Shown here: positions 21,592-33,161 of the stretch, in pieces
Layout: every line of letters starts with the position of its first letter
Position numbering within the stretch: the first letter of the stretch is position 1
From: Thamnaconus septentrionalis
Taxonomy: Eukaryota; Chordata; Actinopteri; Tetraodontiformes; Monacanthidae
Length of the DNA stretch: 64,000 nucleotides
Reading direction: 5' to 3'
NCBI GenBank assembly: GCA_009823395.1
Contig: CM020517.1
Location: forward strand, 11,993,501-12,057,500
Notes under the pieces: generated by a model
Databases searched by the model: none
What the model saw: only the letters and a program-made list of their open reading frames with translations
Told to the model about the DNA's origin: nothing
Made by a program: the position numbers and the translations under genes

Positions 21592-23064
21592 CTAAAGTGC
21601 AGATTTTTTATAAGGGTAGTCAGGCTTGTTGGGTGACCTGCGGTCTCGGGCCATCTCTTCGCTGACGCTGTTCCTGTGCGGCTGCTGGTGAGGCCCGAGC
21701 ACCGACGACTCTCCAGCTATTACCATCTCCTCCGGGACGTCTCTGGGCCCCGTCTGCCTCTCCTCGTAGCCGTCCATGTTTCCGCTGGGCGACCGTAAAT
21801 GACCCAGTCCGTGAGTCAGGTCCGTCTCGTTTGACCGGCCCCGCTGCATGTGTCCCATCCGAGGCTGCGCCCCCGACGGGCTGGCCAGAGCACCATCGTG
21901 TCTCTGCGAGGTCATGCTGAGGACATCGAGGCGTAGTGCGTCTGGGGCAGTCCTGCCCTGCAGGTGGCCCTGGACCTGAGAGTCAGAAATGTATGGGGGC
22001 GGGTACGGCCCGGAGGGATTACAGCTGTGGCTGTAGAGGTCGGGTCCTGCGAAGGAAGGCAGAGGGTGACCCGAGGTGGGTGTCGCCGGTCGGCAGGAGA
22101 AGTCGTACAGGTCGGGGAACTCGGCCTGGGCTTCCAGCTTGGGTTCGGGAGCGTGTCTCTTGCAGGAGTGGCCGTGTCCGGGGCCGTGGCCGAGCCGCAT
22201 CGAGGGACACGGGACGAGGGGGACGTGGTGGCCCGAGGGGCCCATCGGGCTGTGGGGGCCCTCGCTCTCCATCTCCGCCAAGTGCTGTTCCCGCAAGGAC
22301 ATGACGGAGACGCCCAGTGCAATGTCAGGCATGAACTCCCTCATGACGGGCTCCATGTTCATCTGGATCAGGGAAAACAAAGGAGAGAGAGAGAAAAAAA
22401 AAAAAATGAAACCACAAAAAGTTAAACACATGGTGATTGATCCAAACAATGAGTCATGACGGCCGCATTCCAAATTAAAACAGTAGCACTTAAGGTCCAG
22501 TGTGTAACATTTGGCTTGTTTGCTGCCATCTTGCTCCACTATTATTTAAGGAAGCCCGCCTAACAGTGGCCCTAAATACGCAACGTGCTGTCAGGCAGGC
22601 TTCCTTAAAAATTATACACACTGGACCTTTAAAGCTCAGAAAGTAACAAAGACACTCACCACCTGGCGGTCAGCAAGCAGAGCTCGGCCCATGGCCTGAG
22701 GGTTGGTGCAGTCGGGGGGCTGCGGCCTGGGTGCAGAGGAGTAGTCGGAGCTGCCAGGCTTTGCGGCGGCGTGCCTTTGGATCAGGCTGCGGTTGCAGGG
22801 GTAGGAGAAGGACCGTGTCGGGGTTGGCATGGGCACACGCGGCCGCCAGGCCCCCTTTAGCTGCGCGTGGCTAGGTGTGGCGGGGGGATAGTACGGCGGA
22901 GGGGGCGGAGGTAAGGGAGGGTGGAAGCCCGCAACTCCCTCCAGCTCCGTGAACATGCTGTCCATGGCCGGGCTGCTGTTCACCCGACACCGACCCACCT
23001 GGCGCAGGGCCAGAATCGGACTCTCGTCTCCGAACCGTTCGTCAGGGAAGAACTTATACGGGTT
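21592..23064 (-). CDS. btbd7: btbd7 exons 9-10: proline-rich C-terminal part
   Basis: Exon 9 (23064-22660) encodes NPYKFFPDERFGDESP and a polyproline run (HPPLPPPPPPYYPP) followed by RSFSYPCNRSL. Exon 10 (22362-21592) encodes MPDIALGVSVMSLRE, FPDLYDFSCRP and the conserved end SPNKPDYPYKKSAL. The region between these islands diverges from mammals and is likely disordered. The 297-bp intron between the exons carries a MITE-like element. Confidence 0.93.
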
Positions 23065-26000
23065 CTGGAAAAATAAATAATACATAAAGTGTCATTCAAA
23101 TATTGACAAGGCAACCCCTAACTTAAGTTTGAAAGAGGATTAGGGCCAGAAGAAGGGAAAAAAACTTACGGGAAGGATTTTAATTTTTTTTTTTTTAAGT
23201 TTTTTGAGTTTAAAGTTGAAATTTCGTGAATACAGTCAAAGTAAACAGGAAACTGGCGAAAACGGAAGTAATCCACTAGGCTTGTACATGGTACAAGGTA
23301 CAAATATTCTTAAGAAGATTCAGGAAATTATAAATAATCATAGTTACAGAGCAATTTGTAATGTTTCTTATGTTTGACAAGTCTCAAAGACCTAATAAGC
23401 ATTCTAAATTCCATAACTTTTTTGTTTGCAAACATTTAGCATATCAGAAGAGCTACGTGCCATAGTTTAGTTCAGGTCCGTTACATCACATGCTCCACCA
23501 CGCCTCTAAACCCACCCTTGGTTTCCACTAACCTGCAGTAGTTCGGTGGCTCCGTCTGCCAGACCAAACTCCCTCAGCACACGCAGCTGCAGCTCATAAC
23601 TGACCGTGGCCCCTTCGCCGCAGTTCAGGGCGTACGCCCGCTGGACCTGCTCCGTGTGCCGCAGCTCCTGCAACCTGCGGATCATGTCCTTCACCACCAT
23701 CAGCTGGGGCACTGGAGGGTGCAGGCGACGGGAAACGCATGTGAGTCATCAACTTTCCTCTTTTTAAGAACTGGCATTGATTTAAATAGACTCAACATCT
23801 ATCAAAATGCTTCAAGCAAAAAAAGAAAAAAAAAAGCAGTGTGTCAGATGTAGGAAGATCGTGAGCAGCTAGAAATAAACTTAATTGTATATTCAATTTT
23901 TTGAACTGAACATAGATGTCCCGAATATTGTAATTTTTATTTCTATTGGTTCCAAATAAATTAACTTTTAACTCCTTTCAGAGTTAATATTGTAATAGCA
24001 TTAAACTGCAGAATTCTGTTACGTTTATCATACCAGGAAAATCTAGTGTGTGCCATGTGTTACTACGTGCAAAGGTGGTAAGTGTTTGACATCGTCATCG
24101 GATGTCCCTTGATGACCGTCTCACCTGGGATCTCATTGGCCACGACCGACGGGGCTGCTGCCGAGGTGCTCGCCATTTGCTGGTGGCTGATCATGTGACA
24201 GCACTGAGGCACGGCGTTGTTGACCATGTAGAGTGTGTCCGGTACGTTGGACATGCGCACAAGTCGAAGACGCACCAGGTCCGTCTGCTCCACCATCATC
24301 TCGTCAAACACAGACTGTAGGCAGATTGATGGCGAGAGAGAGAGAGGGGGAGAGAGAGTGAGAAAGAGAGAGAGAGAGAGGGTGAGGAAGTTTGACCGGA
24401 AACTTCCACAACACTTGAAAGCACCGTGCGGGTTTGGAAATTAGTTCCAATTGACTGACACTTCATCTAATAAGGGCCCCCCTTTGGTCTTGGAATATAG
24501 TCATTAATATTCATGGGCCTGGCTAGACCCATACATTATTAGGATAAATGTGCAAATGCGCATAAATTGAATTTCAGTCAAGATGATGAAGCTGTCTATT
24601 AAAATGGTATGCAGAGCAATAACGTGGCATGTCTAAGCTATAAACAGTTCCACGAGTTATCCCAGAGTGGATTCCTTTTTGTGGGACCAGCACTCTCTTT
24701 GATGATTGCTACTTCAAACACAAAGTGATTCACGGGGGCCTTGGTGCTCCCTTTTTCGACGCCCCATTAAACGGAACTGAAAGAGTACCGTACCTTTGCC
24801 TCCTCCACATACGGGGAGAAAAGGCGAGGGCGCACGTAGATGCCTGCATTCTTCTGCCTCAGCCAGGCGTTGGCCTTGCCGCCCTCGGCTGTGGGCAGCA
24901 TGTCCGAGGGGGGGGTGCTCAGCAAGCCCCGCTTGAGCTGCGAAACGGGAGGAAGAATGCCACAATGCTTACTCTGTGCCGACTGCAACCGCACGTGGGG
25001 GGGGGGGCGATCACGTGCGTCAAGCCGCGGAGAGTATTGACAGAAAGGTACCGACCGCGTCAGCCAGCACGTCACTGTTGGCGGGTAGGATGTGCTCGGT
25101 TCGGACGAAAGGTAGCAGGGGCGACAGGATCTCTTTCAGCTCCTCCACATCCAAGTCCCTCTTCTTCACGCCGCGCTTGTTGACGCTGTGGGCTGTGCCG
25201 CTCAGCAGGTTGGGCTCTGGGTAAACAAGCACAACATGAGCTGTTAGCATATTTCTAATATCAGTCACATAACACAGCCCCCGCCAAAACCCTTTTTAGC
25301 TGCGATTATGCTTATAATGTGATTAAGTCAAACTCTGCTTATTTTTCACATCGAGTTAATGTAATTTCCCAAATTACAGCTAAACAAGCTGTTGCCTCCA
25401 GGTTTTGCAAGCCTTTATTATCAACGTTACTAATGACCTGGGCCATAAAACCTACCGAAGACAAATGCTTACTATGTCAGAGCCAAACGACATAACCACA
25501 ATTGCGACAAGGCCACTTCCTGTTGACTTGGGAAAAGTCAGCCTCGTTTTCATATTGCTTTTAAGTGTATTTTGGAGGGTCTGTAGGGGGTAATTTCCTC
25601 AGAGCCATTAGGGGGGGCTGCACACAGGGTAATTATAGACTGTATTATCTTACCCCTGTCTGCCATCCTCTTAATAAGCTGCTGCTCGCCCCACTTAACA
25701 ACATACTTGAGAATGTCCTGCTCACTCGCCTGTAAATGAGACCACAAAAGAGAGAGAGAGAGAAAGGGGGGTGGGGGGACGGGACAGGACATAAAGAAAA
25801 AAGGCGAAATACTTTAATTAGCATGAGGTTGGAAATGTTCAAGAACGGCACTGGGAAGCCATTAAACAAGGATGCTTTATGTTTGTGCGCTCGCCCGACA
25901 AAAACTCGGGCCTTGTCGGTTTGTTTATGCACTTTAATTACGACACTTTAACAGCTTGGTGTGAAACCTGCCTCGTTTGTTTGCATGTATCCAGTGTGTG

Positions 26001-29000
26001 GTTAAATAGTTAAGCCTACATTCCCATCACGTGTATATCTCTCATGACCAGGTGATGTCTTTAGTTTTTTTTTTTTACCTGCAGGTAGTCAGACTGAATT
26101 GCACTGAGGAGGTGCTCCTTGCCCAGCTCGTACAGAACGTCCGAGGTGACCACCTGGCTGAACTCCTCGCACAGGAAGTGCATCGCCTGCCTGTGCACCC
26201 ACTTGGAGCCGTACGGCTGCGAGCTCCACTTCAGGATGGGAACGAGCGAGTCCAGCGACAGGCTCTCCACGATGATGTCCTCGCAACCTTGGAGGGGAAA
26301 AAAAAAGAAGAGCGCAGCGTCGGCATCCAAGTTTGTCACTTTTCATTCAACGACAAAACAAGAAACTAGTACGGCAAATAAACAAAGTTGAGACAGATGT
26401 GAATGAACAGTCATTAGACTAAAAGGTGGCAAGTGTGCAGCCACCGGCGGACCGTCAGTAGTTTTGACTCGTATCCAGTGACCTGGGAGTCGCCCCCACA
26501 TCCTCCTTGCTGCTTTCCCTAAATCAGAGCACATACCAGAACAGCAGGCAGCGGTTTAACTCTGTAACACAGCAGCCCACAGAAATGCCTTTGATACCTT
26601 GGTGTGTTTCAGTCTCAAGCTGACTCCTCTTAACTGCGATGAGTAAACACAGCAGCCCGAGGAAATGTGCCGCCAATGTGTGAGCACACACGCTTTTGTA
26701 AATACACGCTTGTTTGCAAACATCAAAAATGCATTAAAAAGCCGCAGAACGCTCTGGGAAGCCGCGTTCCTGCAGCTCGAGCCATTAAAACAGGCCAATG
26801 TTTTTCTTTTTCTCCAAAGAACATTCAGCTGATGCACAACTTGACGCTTTTCTTTTTCCGTTTGAGCGTAATTAAGATGCCTGTATTAACCTCAGATTAG
26901 GAAGGTCAGGCCAGTCGACTCGAAACGCCCCAAAACATTTGGAGTCAGCGGTTCTTATTTCTATCACCCCCCGATCAACGGTGTTTATCGTGGAGATAAA
27001 ACCAGACTGCTCCTCTCGGCTGAAACGCAAGCGTGCCGCCTTCCTCATTCCAAGCTTTCCTGTCAGTCAGCGCACGGCCGGGCCGTGTCACCCCTCTGGG
27101 AAGCTCTTTATCTTGAACAGGCGGAGGCCCGCCGCCACTTTAAACATCCACTCTGGGAAACCGGACACCGAACTTGAGTGACAGCTCGAGTGTGACTTTT
27201 ACTTCTGAAACGACGCCTTTGTCCCTCTCCTCCTCTCCCCCATTTTAAAATGCATTTCCCTTTTTGGTGTCGCATTAATTCTTCCTGGCAGCCAAAGCAG
27301 GAACCAGCGTTGTTTCTGCATCGTCGGGAAAACAAAAAGCTGAAACAAGAACCCGTGCATTTTCCATTTCAAACGACACACTGCAATAAAAGGGACTACC
27401 TGATTCCCCTTCATCTACAAACCCCTCCCGCCCCCCCTCGCACTAAAAGTAGACTTGCAAGCACACTGGCACAAGGGCAGACGACTCCCAACTTGGGAAC
27501 AGGAGCAGCACAGAGCAGCATCAAAGCTTTGCGTTAGTCTGTCAGCATTTACAGCGACAGCCAGCACTTTTTATTGTGACCTGGAGATTAGAGTGAGCAT
27601 TATAGCCAATACAGACCCCCCGCCCCCGACTCCACGGGTGGTACATCATTTTTTTACTAGAGCTTAGCCGACTGACAAGGATATCGACAGCAGGGACAGC
27701 AGCCGCCAGATTCATGCGGCACTAACTTCGCTTGACGTGCGTGCATTCCGTCTCACTGCTCTTATTTGGAGCCACAGTCTTCGCTGGAGGAAATGGTTTT
27801 CCGAAGCCACTTTAAACACAGAGTGCGCTCGCTGGCATATAAACAAGAGGGTGGACGTAAACCTCGTCTGGCACCAGGGATTTAGTCAACACACACTCCA
27901 AAATGTAAGAGAGGCCAGCAGAGGAGATGTCTAACCAGCAAAAAAAAAAACACACAGGAGATACACAGGGGCACAACTCCCATCTCCAGGGTGGAGAAGT
28001 TAATGCAGATTTTAATTCTGCAGGTTATTTCATTAAGATTAAATCATATTGATGTAACCTTGCATGGCAGCTGGATATTGCAGATATCCCGATTATCCAT
28101 CGAGGACCCAATTAATCAAACATTTGCTTTCAATCAGTCTAAAAATTGCAACTTCCTTTTAGATGTGACAAAGAAGAACTAGAAAACTGCAAAGCTAAAT
28201 AAGGCGAAAGAGATTAGTGTGGATGCGGCAGTGCAGCGACAATATGTTACTTTCCTCTTGACTGGCTTAAATAAGAGTCTCCTGAAACTGGTGCTGCAGG
28301 AAGCCTCGTGGTGGTTAAATAAATTCTCAGATTGGCACACTGTGAATGTGAAAGCCACAGTTTGCCCAAATCACATTCAAGGCGTTGTCTCCTCTTTCCA
28401 AACGTGCTCTTGGCAGAATGGACGTGCAAGATAAATCAAAGGAACAAGGAATAAACGTCCAAAACCGACGTGCTAGGTTAAAGCCATTTGCATCCTGAAG
28501 ATTTGCAAAAGCCAAGAGTCGGCATCCAATTACTCCCGCAAAAAAAACTATTCCGACTCCATTCACACAAAGGGCAACAGTCAAGAGTCATACAGGGGGG
28601 AGATAGTGTGACAGACGAGAGCCGCCTTATCTGTGCATGAAGCCCCTGGCATAAGCCTCTATCTGGCCGCCTCCCGGGGAGATCACACGCCCGGAGGACG
28701 GTATGACACTTTGCGAGAGTTTGTCAAGTGAGCGGGTGGGGAGAGGGCCGCACAAGTGCAACAGGAAGTTTGGAAAAGTAAACAGAGGAAACTTCGAATA
28801 GAGTGACATGGGGTCAAGCGCAGCCGTCTCACCACATTCCACATTGAGGTTTCATGGGAACTGATTAGGGTGGTGCTGCGCAGCGGGAGAGGGAGTAGAG
28901 GGGATATAAATACCCTGGAAGTAGAGGCTTGTGGAGGGGAAGGGAAGGGAGTGGGAGGGTGGTGATGCCGTGTGGAGATGACACTATTTGCCTGGTTGTC

Positions 29001-32000
29001 AGCTTAAGCTGGCGGAGTGACCCTGATAGTGACACGGGTGCTTGAGGCTGCAGGCGAGTGTCTGGCCCGAGTGTGCGCGCGAGCGGTCGCACTTCACAAC
29101 ACTGTGAATCCAAACCAGCCACAGACACGGCGCCAGACTCTTGTGGACGAGCTCCGACTCGGGCCACATTCAGCCAAACTCACGCCGCCAAACACGTGCT
29201 AACAAAAAGGACTGTAGTTTCGAGGAGGAGATGAATAAAAAGGTCAGTTCATGAGGAAAATAAATCCAATCCAGAAGAGAAGTAGAAGGAAAAATTAGCC
29301 AGTGTTGTGAGGGCGGCACATACAGTCAGATAGAGCCAGTGAGTTAAATATGTTTGAAGATGAACTGGACTGACACACTTACAAACTGTTTTAGTGCGTC
29401 ACTGCAGCGGCAGACGCTTCTTCAAATCTGAATTACGTCACTGTGGGTTATTTGGCTCTGCACTTCCTCCCCGTTTCCACTTCATCACATCCTGTCCAGT
29501 TCATCCTCTCTCTCCACATCCACTTTCAGTTTCATGGGTGCGCTGATGTTTCTCTTTTTCCACCGAAATCAGGTGGAGCATATTTAAAATGAGGAAGTTC
29601 TGACTCAGAACCATCTGTTAGCTGCACAGTTCCAAATCATACCGCGCTCATTTTCAGATCTTTACATCCTGCATTTGCCAGGAGCAGCCGTGCGTTGATT
29701 AATTATGCATGTTTTCAAATGGCTGAATCTCTGTGCGGCATGAATAAGCAGCGCTGTCGAACCGCCCTCGCAAACACCACCAATTGATACCTTCAGTGAT
29801 AAACTGCAATGTCAATAGTGATGAGAATGAAAAAAACCCATTAAATTCATAGGGTGTGTCCAAACTTTTGACTGCTCGTGTAGCGGCTGATGGCAGTTTT
29901 TAAAGCCGTCACGTTCCATTTATTTGCAAGTCGAACAGAGCCAAGATGTAAAACGTGCGACTGTGACTCTCACCTTGAGCCAGCATGCTGAACTCCAAGA
30001 AGAGGGCGATGTGGTAGAGCTCCATGGCCTCCTCGGTGCGCGTGCTGGCTCCGCGGCCCCCCGACACGAGGGCCTGCACCTCGCCCAGGCTGCTGGCCGA
30101 CGGGCTCCCGCGCAACACCAGCCCCAGCTCCACCGCGTCCGTGTACATGCAGTGCAGGATGACCTGCACGTACTTGCGCGGGATGATGGATTCGTCCAGG
30201 ACAATGCGGGTGGGAGTCTGCAATGTGCGCTCCGTCATCTCCTCGCCTGTGCGGATGCGCCGCTGCAGGAGGTTCCGGAAGAAGGGCGAGCGGGCCGAGA
30301 GCACGGCCTTGTGGGCCCTCAGGTCCTCGTCCGGGGTGGCCGCCGGGCACTCCCCGGAGCCAGAGCCAGCGCCAGCCGGAGCAGGGGGTGCGGCTGCCCG
30401 CTCGCCACAGCCCTCGATCATCTCAGCGTCGGAGGAGAAGCTGAGCAGCGCGTCGTAGTAGCACATGTAGTCGAACAGGCCCCTCATGTCGGCCTCCAGG
30501 GAGTTGGGCGTGCCAAACTCCTCGCTGAGCTGCACCAGCACGTCCATGTTCTGCAGCCGGGTGTCCTCAGCGCCACGCGCGCCCAGATCGCCGCTGTACA
30601 GGTAGTGGAGCAGCGCCGAGAACATGGGCACGTCGATGCCTGCCGTCTCGATGTCCATGAGCACCTCGGCACCGTAGCCGGGGGAGGAGGAGAGCAGGGT
30701 CTTGAAGAAGGGGCAGCGGGCGGCGAGGACTGCCCGGTGGGCTGGGAAGCAGGTGCCCTGGAAGATGAGGTCCACGTCGGTGCAGTACTTGTGCTGGTAG
30801 AGGGCGGCCAGGTCCCTCTGCAGGCTGGGCGCCTCGGCGCGCGCCAGGCTGGCCTGGAAGCTCAGCTCCTTGAGGGCCGCCGTGCCCTCATACTCCTCTA
30901 CCAGGGCGTTGGTGTCGCGCACGTCCCACCCGGACAGCAGCTCCCGCATCTGGCGCGCGTGGTCCGCCGAGCGGCTCGACTTCCGCCGCTTGATGAAGCG
31001 CCGCTTGAGCGTGGCGAGGCCGAGGCTCTTCTTCTTCCTGTCGGCGGGCCTGTCATGGCCGTGCTCCAGGCTGTAAAGCTTGGACTCCCAGCCATACCCC
31101 TGCTGAGAGTAGGATGAAGTTCCTGGAGGAAAGAGAAACAAAGAGACAAGACACATGTCAAGCCTAAGTAGATTGTGTCTTAACTTTGTCCAAAAATTAT
31201 GATATTTAAACTACCGGTCAAAAGTTTGGACACATATCTCTGATTTAAATGGTTTTTCTATCATTTTCATGACTGTTTAAATTGCAGATTGTAACTCAAG
31301 ACGTCAAAACTATGAATGAACACATATGGAATATGTATTAAACAGAAAAACTGAAATAACTCAAACAAGCTAGATGACCTAGAATAGCCACGCTTCATTT
31401 AAAATATAGATAACATATTTAGATATTCAACATTTTTTTCTTTTGCCACATTAATCCATATATCTTGGTCATATATTTGATGTCTTCAGTATGTATCTAC
31501 AGTGTAGAAAGTAGTAAAGATAAAGAAGAAACAGGTGTGTCCAAACTTCTGACTGGTAGTGTCATTCATGAACCTGACACCAGTTTAATTTTCAAATCAT
31601 CTCCATCACACCACCTCAATAAATACATACAAGATTCACAACATGGATGGGTAAACTTGACTGCTGATGCAGCTGTAATACATTTCAGTTTAATCAAACA
31701 ATGGCCAATCAAAGACAGAATAAAACAAAGTCCGTGGGAAATTGGCCCTGTGTTGCACCTATGTCGTTCTGGATGCTTCGGACCCGTCGGTAACACTAAA
31801 TAGAATTTATTGGTGGCTTGAAAGACACGGACACATCATACATCAGAGGAACGTCTGCCAAGGAGATCCTCTGTGCCTGCCCATCTGCCTCTGCATTCAT
31901 CAGAGTGACCCAAATAGTGATCATTCTATCACTGTGAATCATCTATTGGCAAGGCCAACTCCACCATGCAGCGACAGAGCTCAGAGTGAAGCCCACACAG

Positions 32001-33019
32001 ACCACATCAATAGCAAAGATGATTATAATAATAATAATAATAATAATAATGAGAAATTATGAGAAAAACTCATACTCAAAACCAATGAATAAAGGTTACA
32101 CATGCCTACTGATGAATGTTATTTAAAATAAAACAAAGATGCTGACTATTGATCAGTCTTGGGATCAAGTTTGGCCAATCAGCAAGATCTACTGACACAA
32201 GCCAATGGATTGTTTACTGCCTTATAATACTGACTTCAAATACATTCTGTAATTATTAATAACATCATTACTGTCATTCTGTTACTGTCATTAATAGTGT
32301 AGTTACAAAATACTGTGGTTTCCTGCTGCCATTTCCATAGCCTCCGACAACTACAGTTGAAATGTAAGTCGCACAATGTTTGACTCAGGCGTACAGCAAT
32401 GTTCACAGTTCACGTTTGTGTTGCAAAGTCCGAGATACACAAAAGTATACAAACATACACAGATAAATACTGATATGGCAACACTTCTTTGACAGAGAGA
32501 GAGAATGAAATGTTGAAGCCAGAGAGGCACACACTAAAGCCAGTCACAGGAATAAATAAATAAATAAAAATGGATACAACAGATTAGGTTATTTCCTGTC
32601 TCACAGCCAGTAGCCTTATCACCACCATCACACCGCGAGCACATGGCAACAACGAGCTAAAAAGAGTAACGCTGCAATGCTGTTGTTTCCAACTCACTGA
32701 CAACCGGTGATGAAAAATGATGTTGGCTGCTTTTGTGAACCTACACACATGATAATCAGTATATGTAATGAGTATATATGCCTCTTGCATCATTATGGAC
32801 GCGCATTATGGATGGGCATATTAGACTCTGCCATGTCATCTGTAGCATGAACACACAGTTCCATTAGCATGGACTTCATCTTTTGCCTCATTGCGAAGCG
32901 AGCGACTGAATTTGCCAAGCGCCGATGGAATACATACCTATGAAAGTCTGCTGTGCCTGTGCATTTCCCCCAATGCGTGGGGAGCATGAGTGCGGATAGC
33001 TGGAGCCATTGGCACCCAT
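21592..33019 (-). CDS. btbd7: BTB/POZ domain-containing protein 7 (complete)
   Basis: BTBD7 regulates epithelial remodelling and branching, linked in mouse to Snail2 induction and lowered E-cadherin. Ten coding exons join in frame: 33019-32938, 31122-29974, 26287-26079, 25729-25654, 25216-25056, 24937-24794, 24314-24125, 23711-23533, 23064-22660 and 22362-21592. They give 1121 residues and a TAG stop. The human protein is about 1132. The start MGANGSSYPHSCSPR keeps Gly2, a probable N-myristoylation signal. Two BTB domains (about 142-212 and 245-365) precede a BACK region (about 411-480), a conserved middle part and a proline-rich, probably disordered tail ending PYKKSAL. The gene is head to head with cox8/unc79 and tail to tail with ubr7. 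Confidence 0.97.
22490..22632. mobile_element. MITE-like hairpin element in btbd7 intron 9
   Basis: The left end TTAAGGTCCAGTGTGTAA and the inverted right end AAAGGTCCAGTGTGTATAA are terminal inverted repeats. A second inverted pair (AAGGAAGCCCGCCTAACAG and AAGGAAGCCTGCCTGACAG) lies inside. The whole 143 bp can therefore fold into a long hairpin. A partial relative starts at about 51528. Confidence 0.7.
23065..23532. other. btbd7 intron 8
   Basis: AT-rich intron of 468 bp with a poly(T) run at about 23183-23197. Nothing else was recognised. Confidence 0.7.
23533..24314 (-). CDS. btbd7: btbd7 exons 7-8
   Basis: Exon 7 (24314-24125) encodes SVFDEMMVEQTDLVRLRLVR and NVPDTLYMVNNAVPQCCHM. Exon 8 (23711-23533) encodes PQLMVVKDMIRRLQELRHTE and the CGEGATVSYELQ segment. 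The valine between them is split G/TG. Both are highly similar to mammalian BTBD7, including the HTEQVQRAYALNCGEG stretch. Confidence 0.95.
24333..24383. repeat. (GA)n tract next to btbd7 exon 7 acceptor
   Basis: An interrupted GA repeat on the plus strand reads as a (TC)n pyrimidine tract on the btbd7 strand. It ends about 18 bp upstream of the exon 7 acceptor at 24315, where it would act as an extended polypyrimidine tract. Confidence 0.8.
24794..25216 (-). CDS. btbd7: btbd7 exons 5-6
   Basis: Exon 5 (25216-25056) encodes EPNLLSGTAHSVNKRGVKKR and the ELKEILSPLLPFVRTEHILP segment. Exon 6 (24937-24794) encodes LKRGLLSTPPSDMLP and KNAGIYVRPRLFSPYVEEAK. The exon 5 donor is the weak GCG/GTCGGT, chosen because it alone keeps phase and gives the family-like join DALKRG. 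Confidence 0.88.
25654..26287 (-). CDS. btbd7: btbd7 exons 3-4: BACK region
   Basis: Exon 3 (26287-26079) encodes GCEDIIVESLSLDSL through WVHRQAMHFLCEEFSQVVTS to AIQSDYLQ. Exon 4 (25729-25654) encodes ASEQDILKYVVKWGEQQLIK. This helical region follows BTB domains in Cul3-adaptor-like proteins. The exon 3 acceptor is preceded by a run of C and T. The exon 4 acceptor follows a long CT-rich tract (plus-strand GA-rich 25740-25790). Confidence 0.95.
26288..29973. other. btbd7 intron 2 (3.7 kb)
   Basis: This intron separates the BTB exon from the BACK exons. It contains the solo end of a Tc1-like element at about 29851-29876. No exon of another gene was recognised on either strand. Confidence 0.7.
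29851..29876. mobile_element. Solo terminal repeat of a Tc1-like element
   Basis: AGGGTGTGTCCAAACTTTTG plus ACTGCT matches the right terminal repeat of the element at 31211-31561. I did not find a matching left end, so this is a remnant. Confidence 0.5.
29974..31122 (-). CDS. btbd7: btbd7 large exon with both BTB domains
   Basis: This 1149-bp exon encodes residues 28-410. A basic segment (ATLKRRFIKRRKSSRSADHA) precedes BTB1 (YCTDVDLIFQGTCFPAHRAV and the LLHYLYSGDL end) and BTB2 (YYDALLSFSSD to VILHCMYTD). Between the two halves of BTB2 sits a low-complexity Ala/Pro/Gly/Ser insertion (about residues 267-290) that the human protein lacks. The exon is much richer in GC and CpG than its surroundings, which also leaves a long open frame on the opposite strand. 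Confidence 0.96.
31211..31561. mobile_element. Tc1-like non-autonomous element, about 350 bp
   Basis: The left end is CTACCGGTCAAAAGTTTGGA and the inverted right end is CTACCAGTCAGAAGTTTGGA. These ends are widespread in fish genomes. The interior (for example GACGTCAAAACTATGAATGA) is also familiar from that repeat family. No transposase frame remains. It sits in btbd7 intron 1, about 90 bp from the BTB exon. The assignment to the Tc1/mariner group is from memory. Confidence 0.6.
31562..32937. other. btbd7 intron 1, remaining part
   Basis: AT-rich intron sequence with an (AAT)n microsatellite at 32023-32050 and a short AAAT run at about 32552-32571. No gene was recognised. Confidence 0.65.
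32023..32050. repeat. (AAT)n microsatellite
   Basis: About nine uninterrupted AAT units in btbd7 intron 1. Confidence 0.9.
32938..33019 (-). CDS. btbd7: btbd7 first coding exon, N-terminal myristoylation-type start
   Basis: This exon encodes 27 codons plus one base, MGANGSSYPHSCSPRIGG and onward, matching the human start MGANASNYPHSCSPR. The donor is ATAG/GTATGT. Its last base joins GA of the next exon to give the family sequence FIGTSSYSQQGYG. A minus-strand acceptor (ACCTACAG, exon from 33161) suggests about 142 bp of 5' UTR in the same exon. Confidence 0.94.
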
Positions 33020-33161
33020 CCTCTCTTCACTTGCTGTCTGGGGGTCCCCCCTTTCGCTGAGTCATTCTGCTCAGGCAATGTCCTCGTCTCGGCCTTCAGT
33101 CTTTGGTCCGCTGTCGATCCTCTGAGGTGTCCACAGAGCCCCGAAGCCCGGTCCGCCTGGC

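Noticed and set aside
21936..22459. Plus-strand open frames opposite btbd7 exon 10
   Set aside because: Low-complexity Gly/Arg-rich shadows of the real exon on the minus strand.
29924..31117. Long plus-strand open frame (397 codons)
   Set aside because: It is exactly antisense to the btbd7 BTB exon. High GC and few T/A third positions leave the opposite strand open. No domain was recognised.
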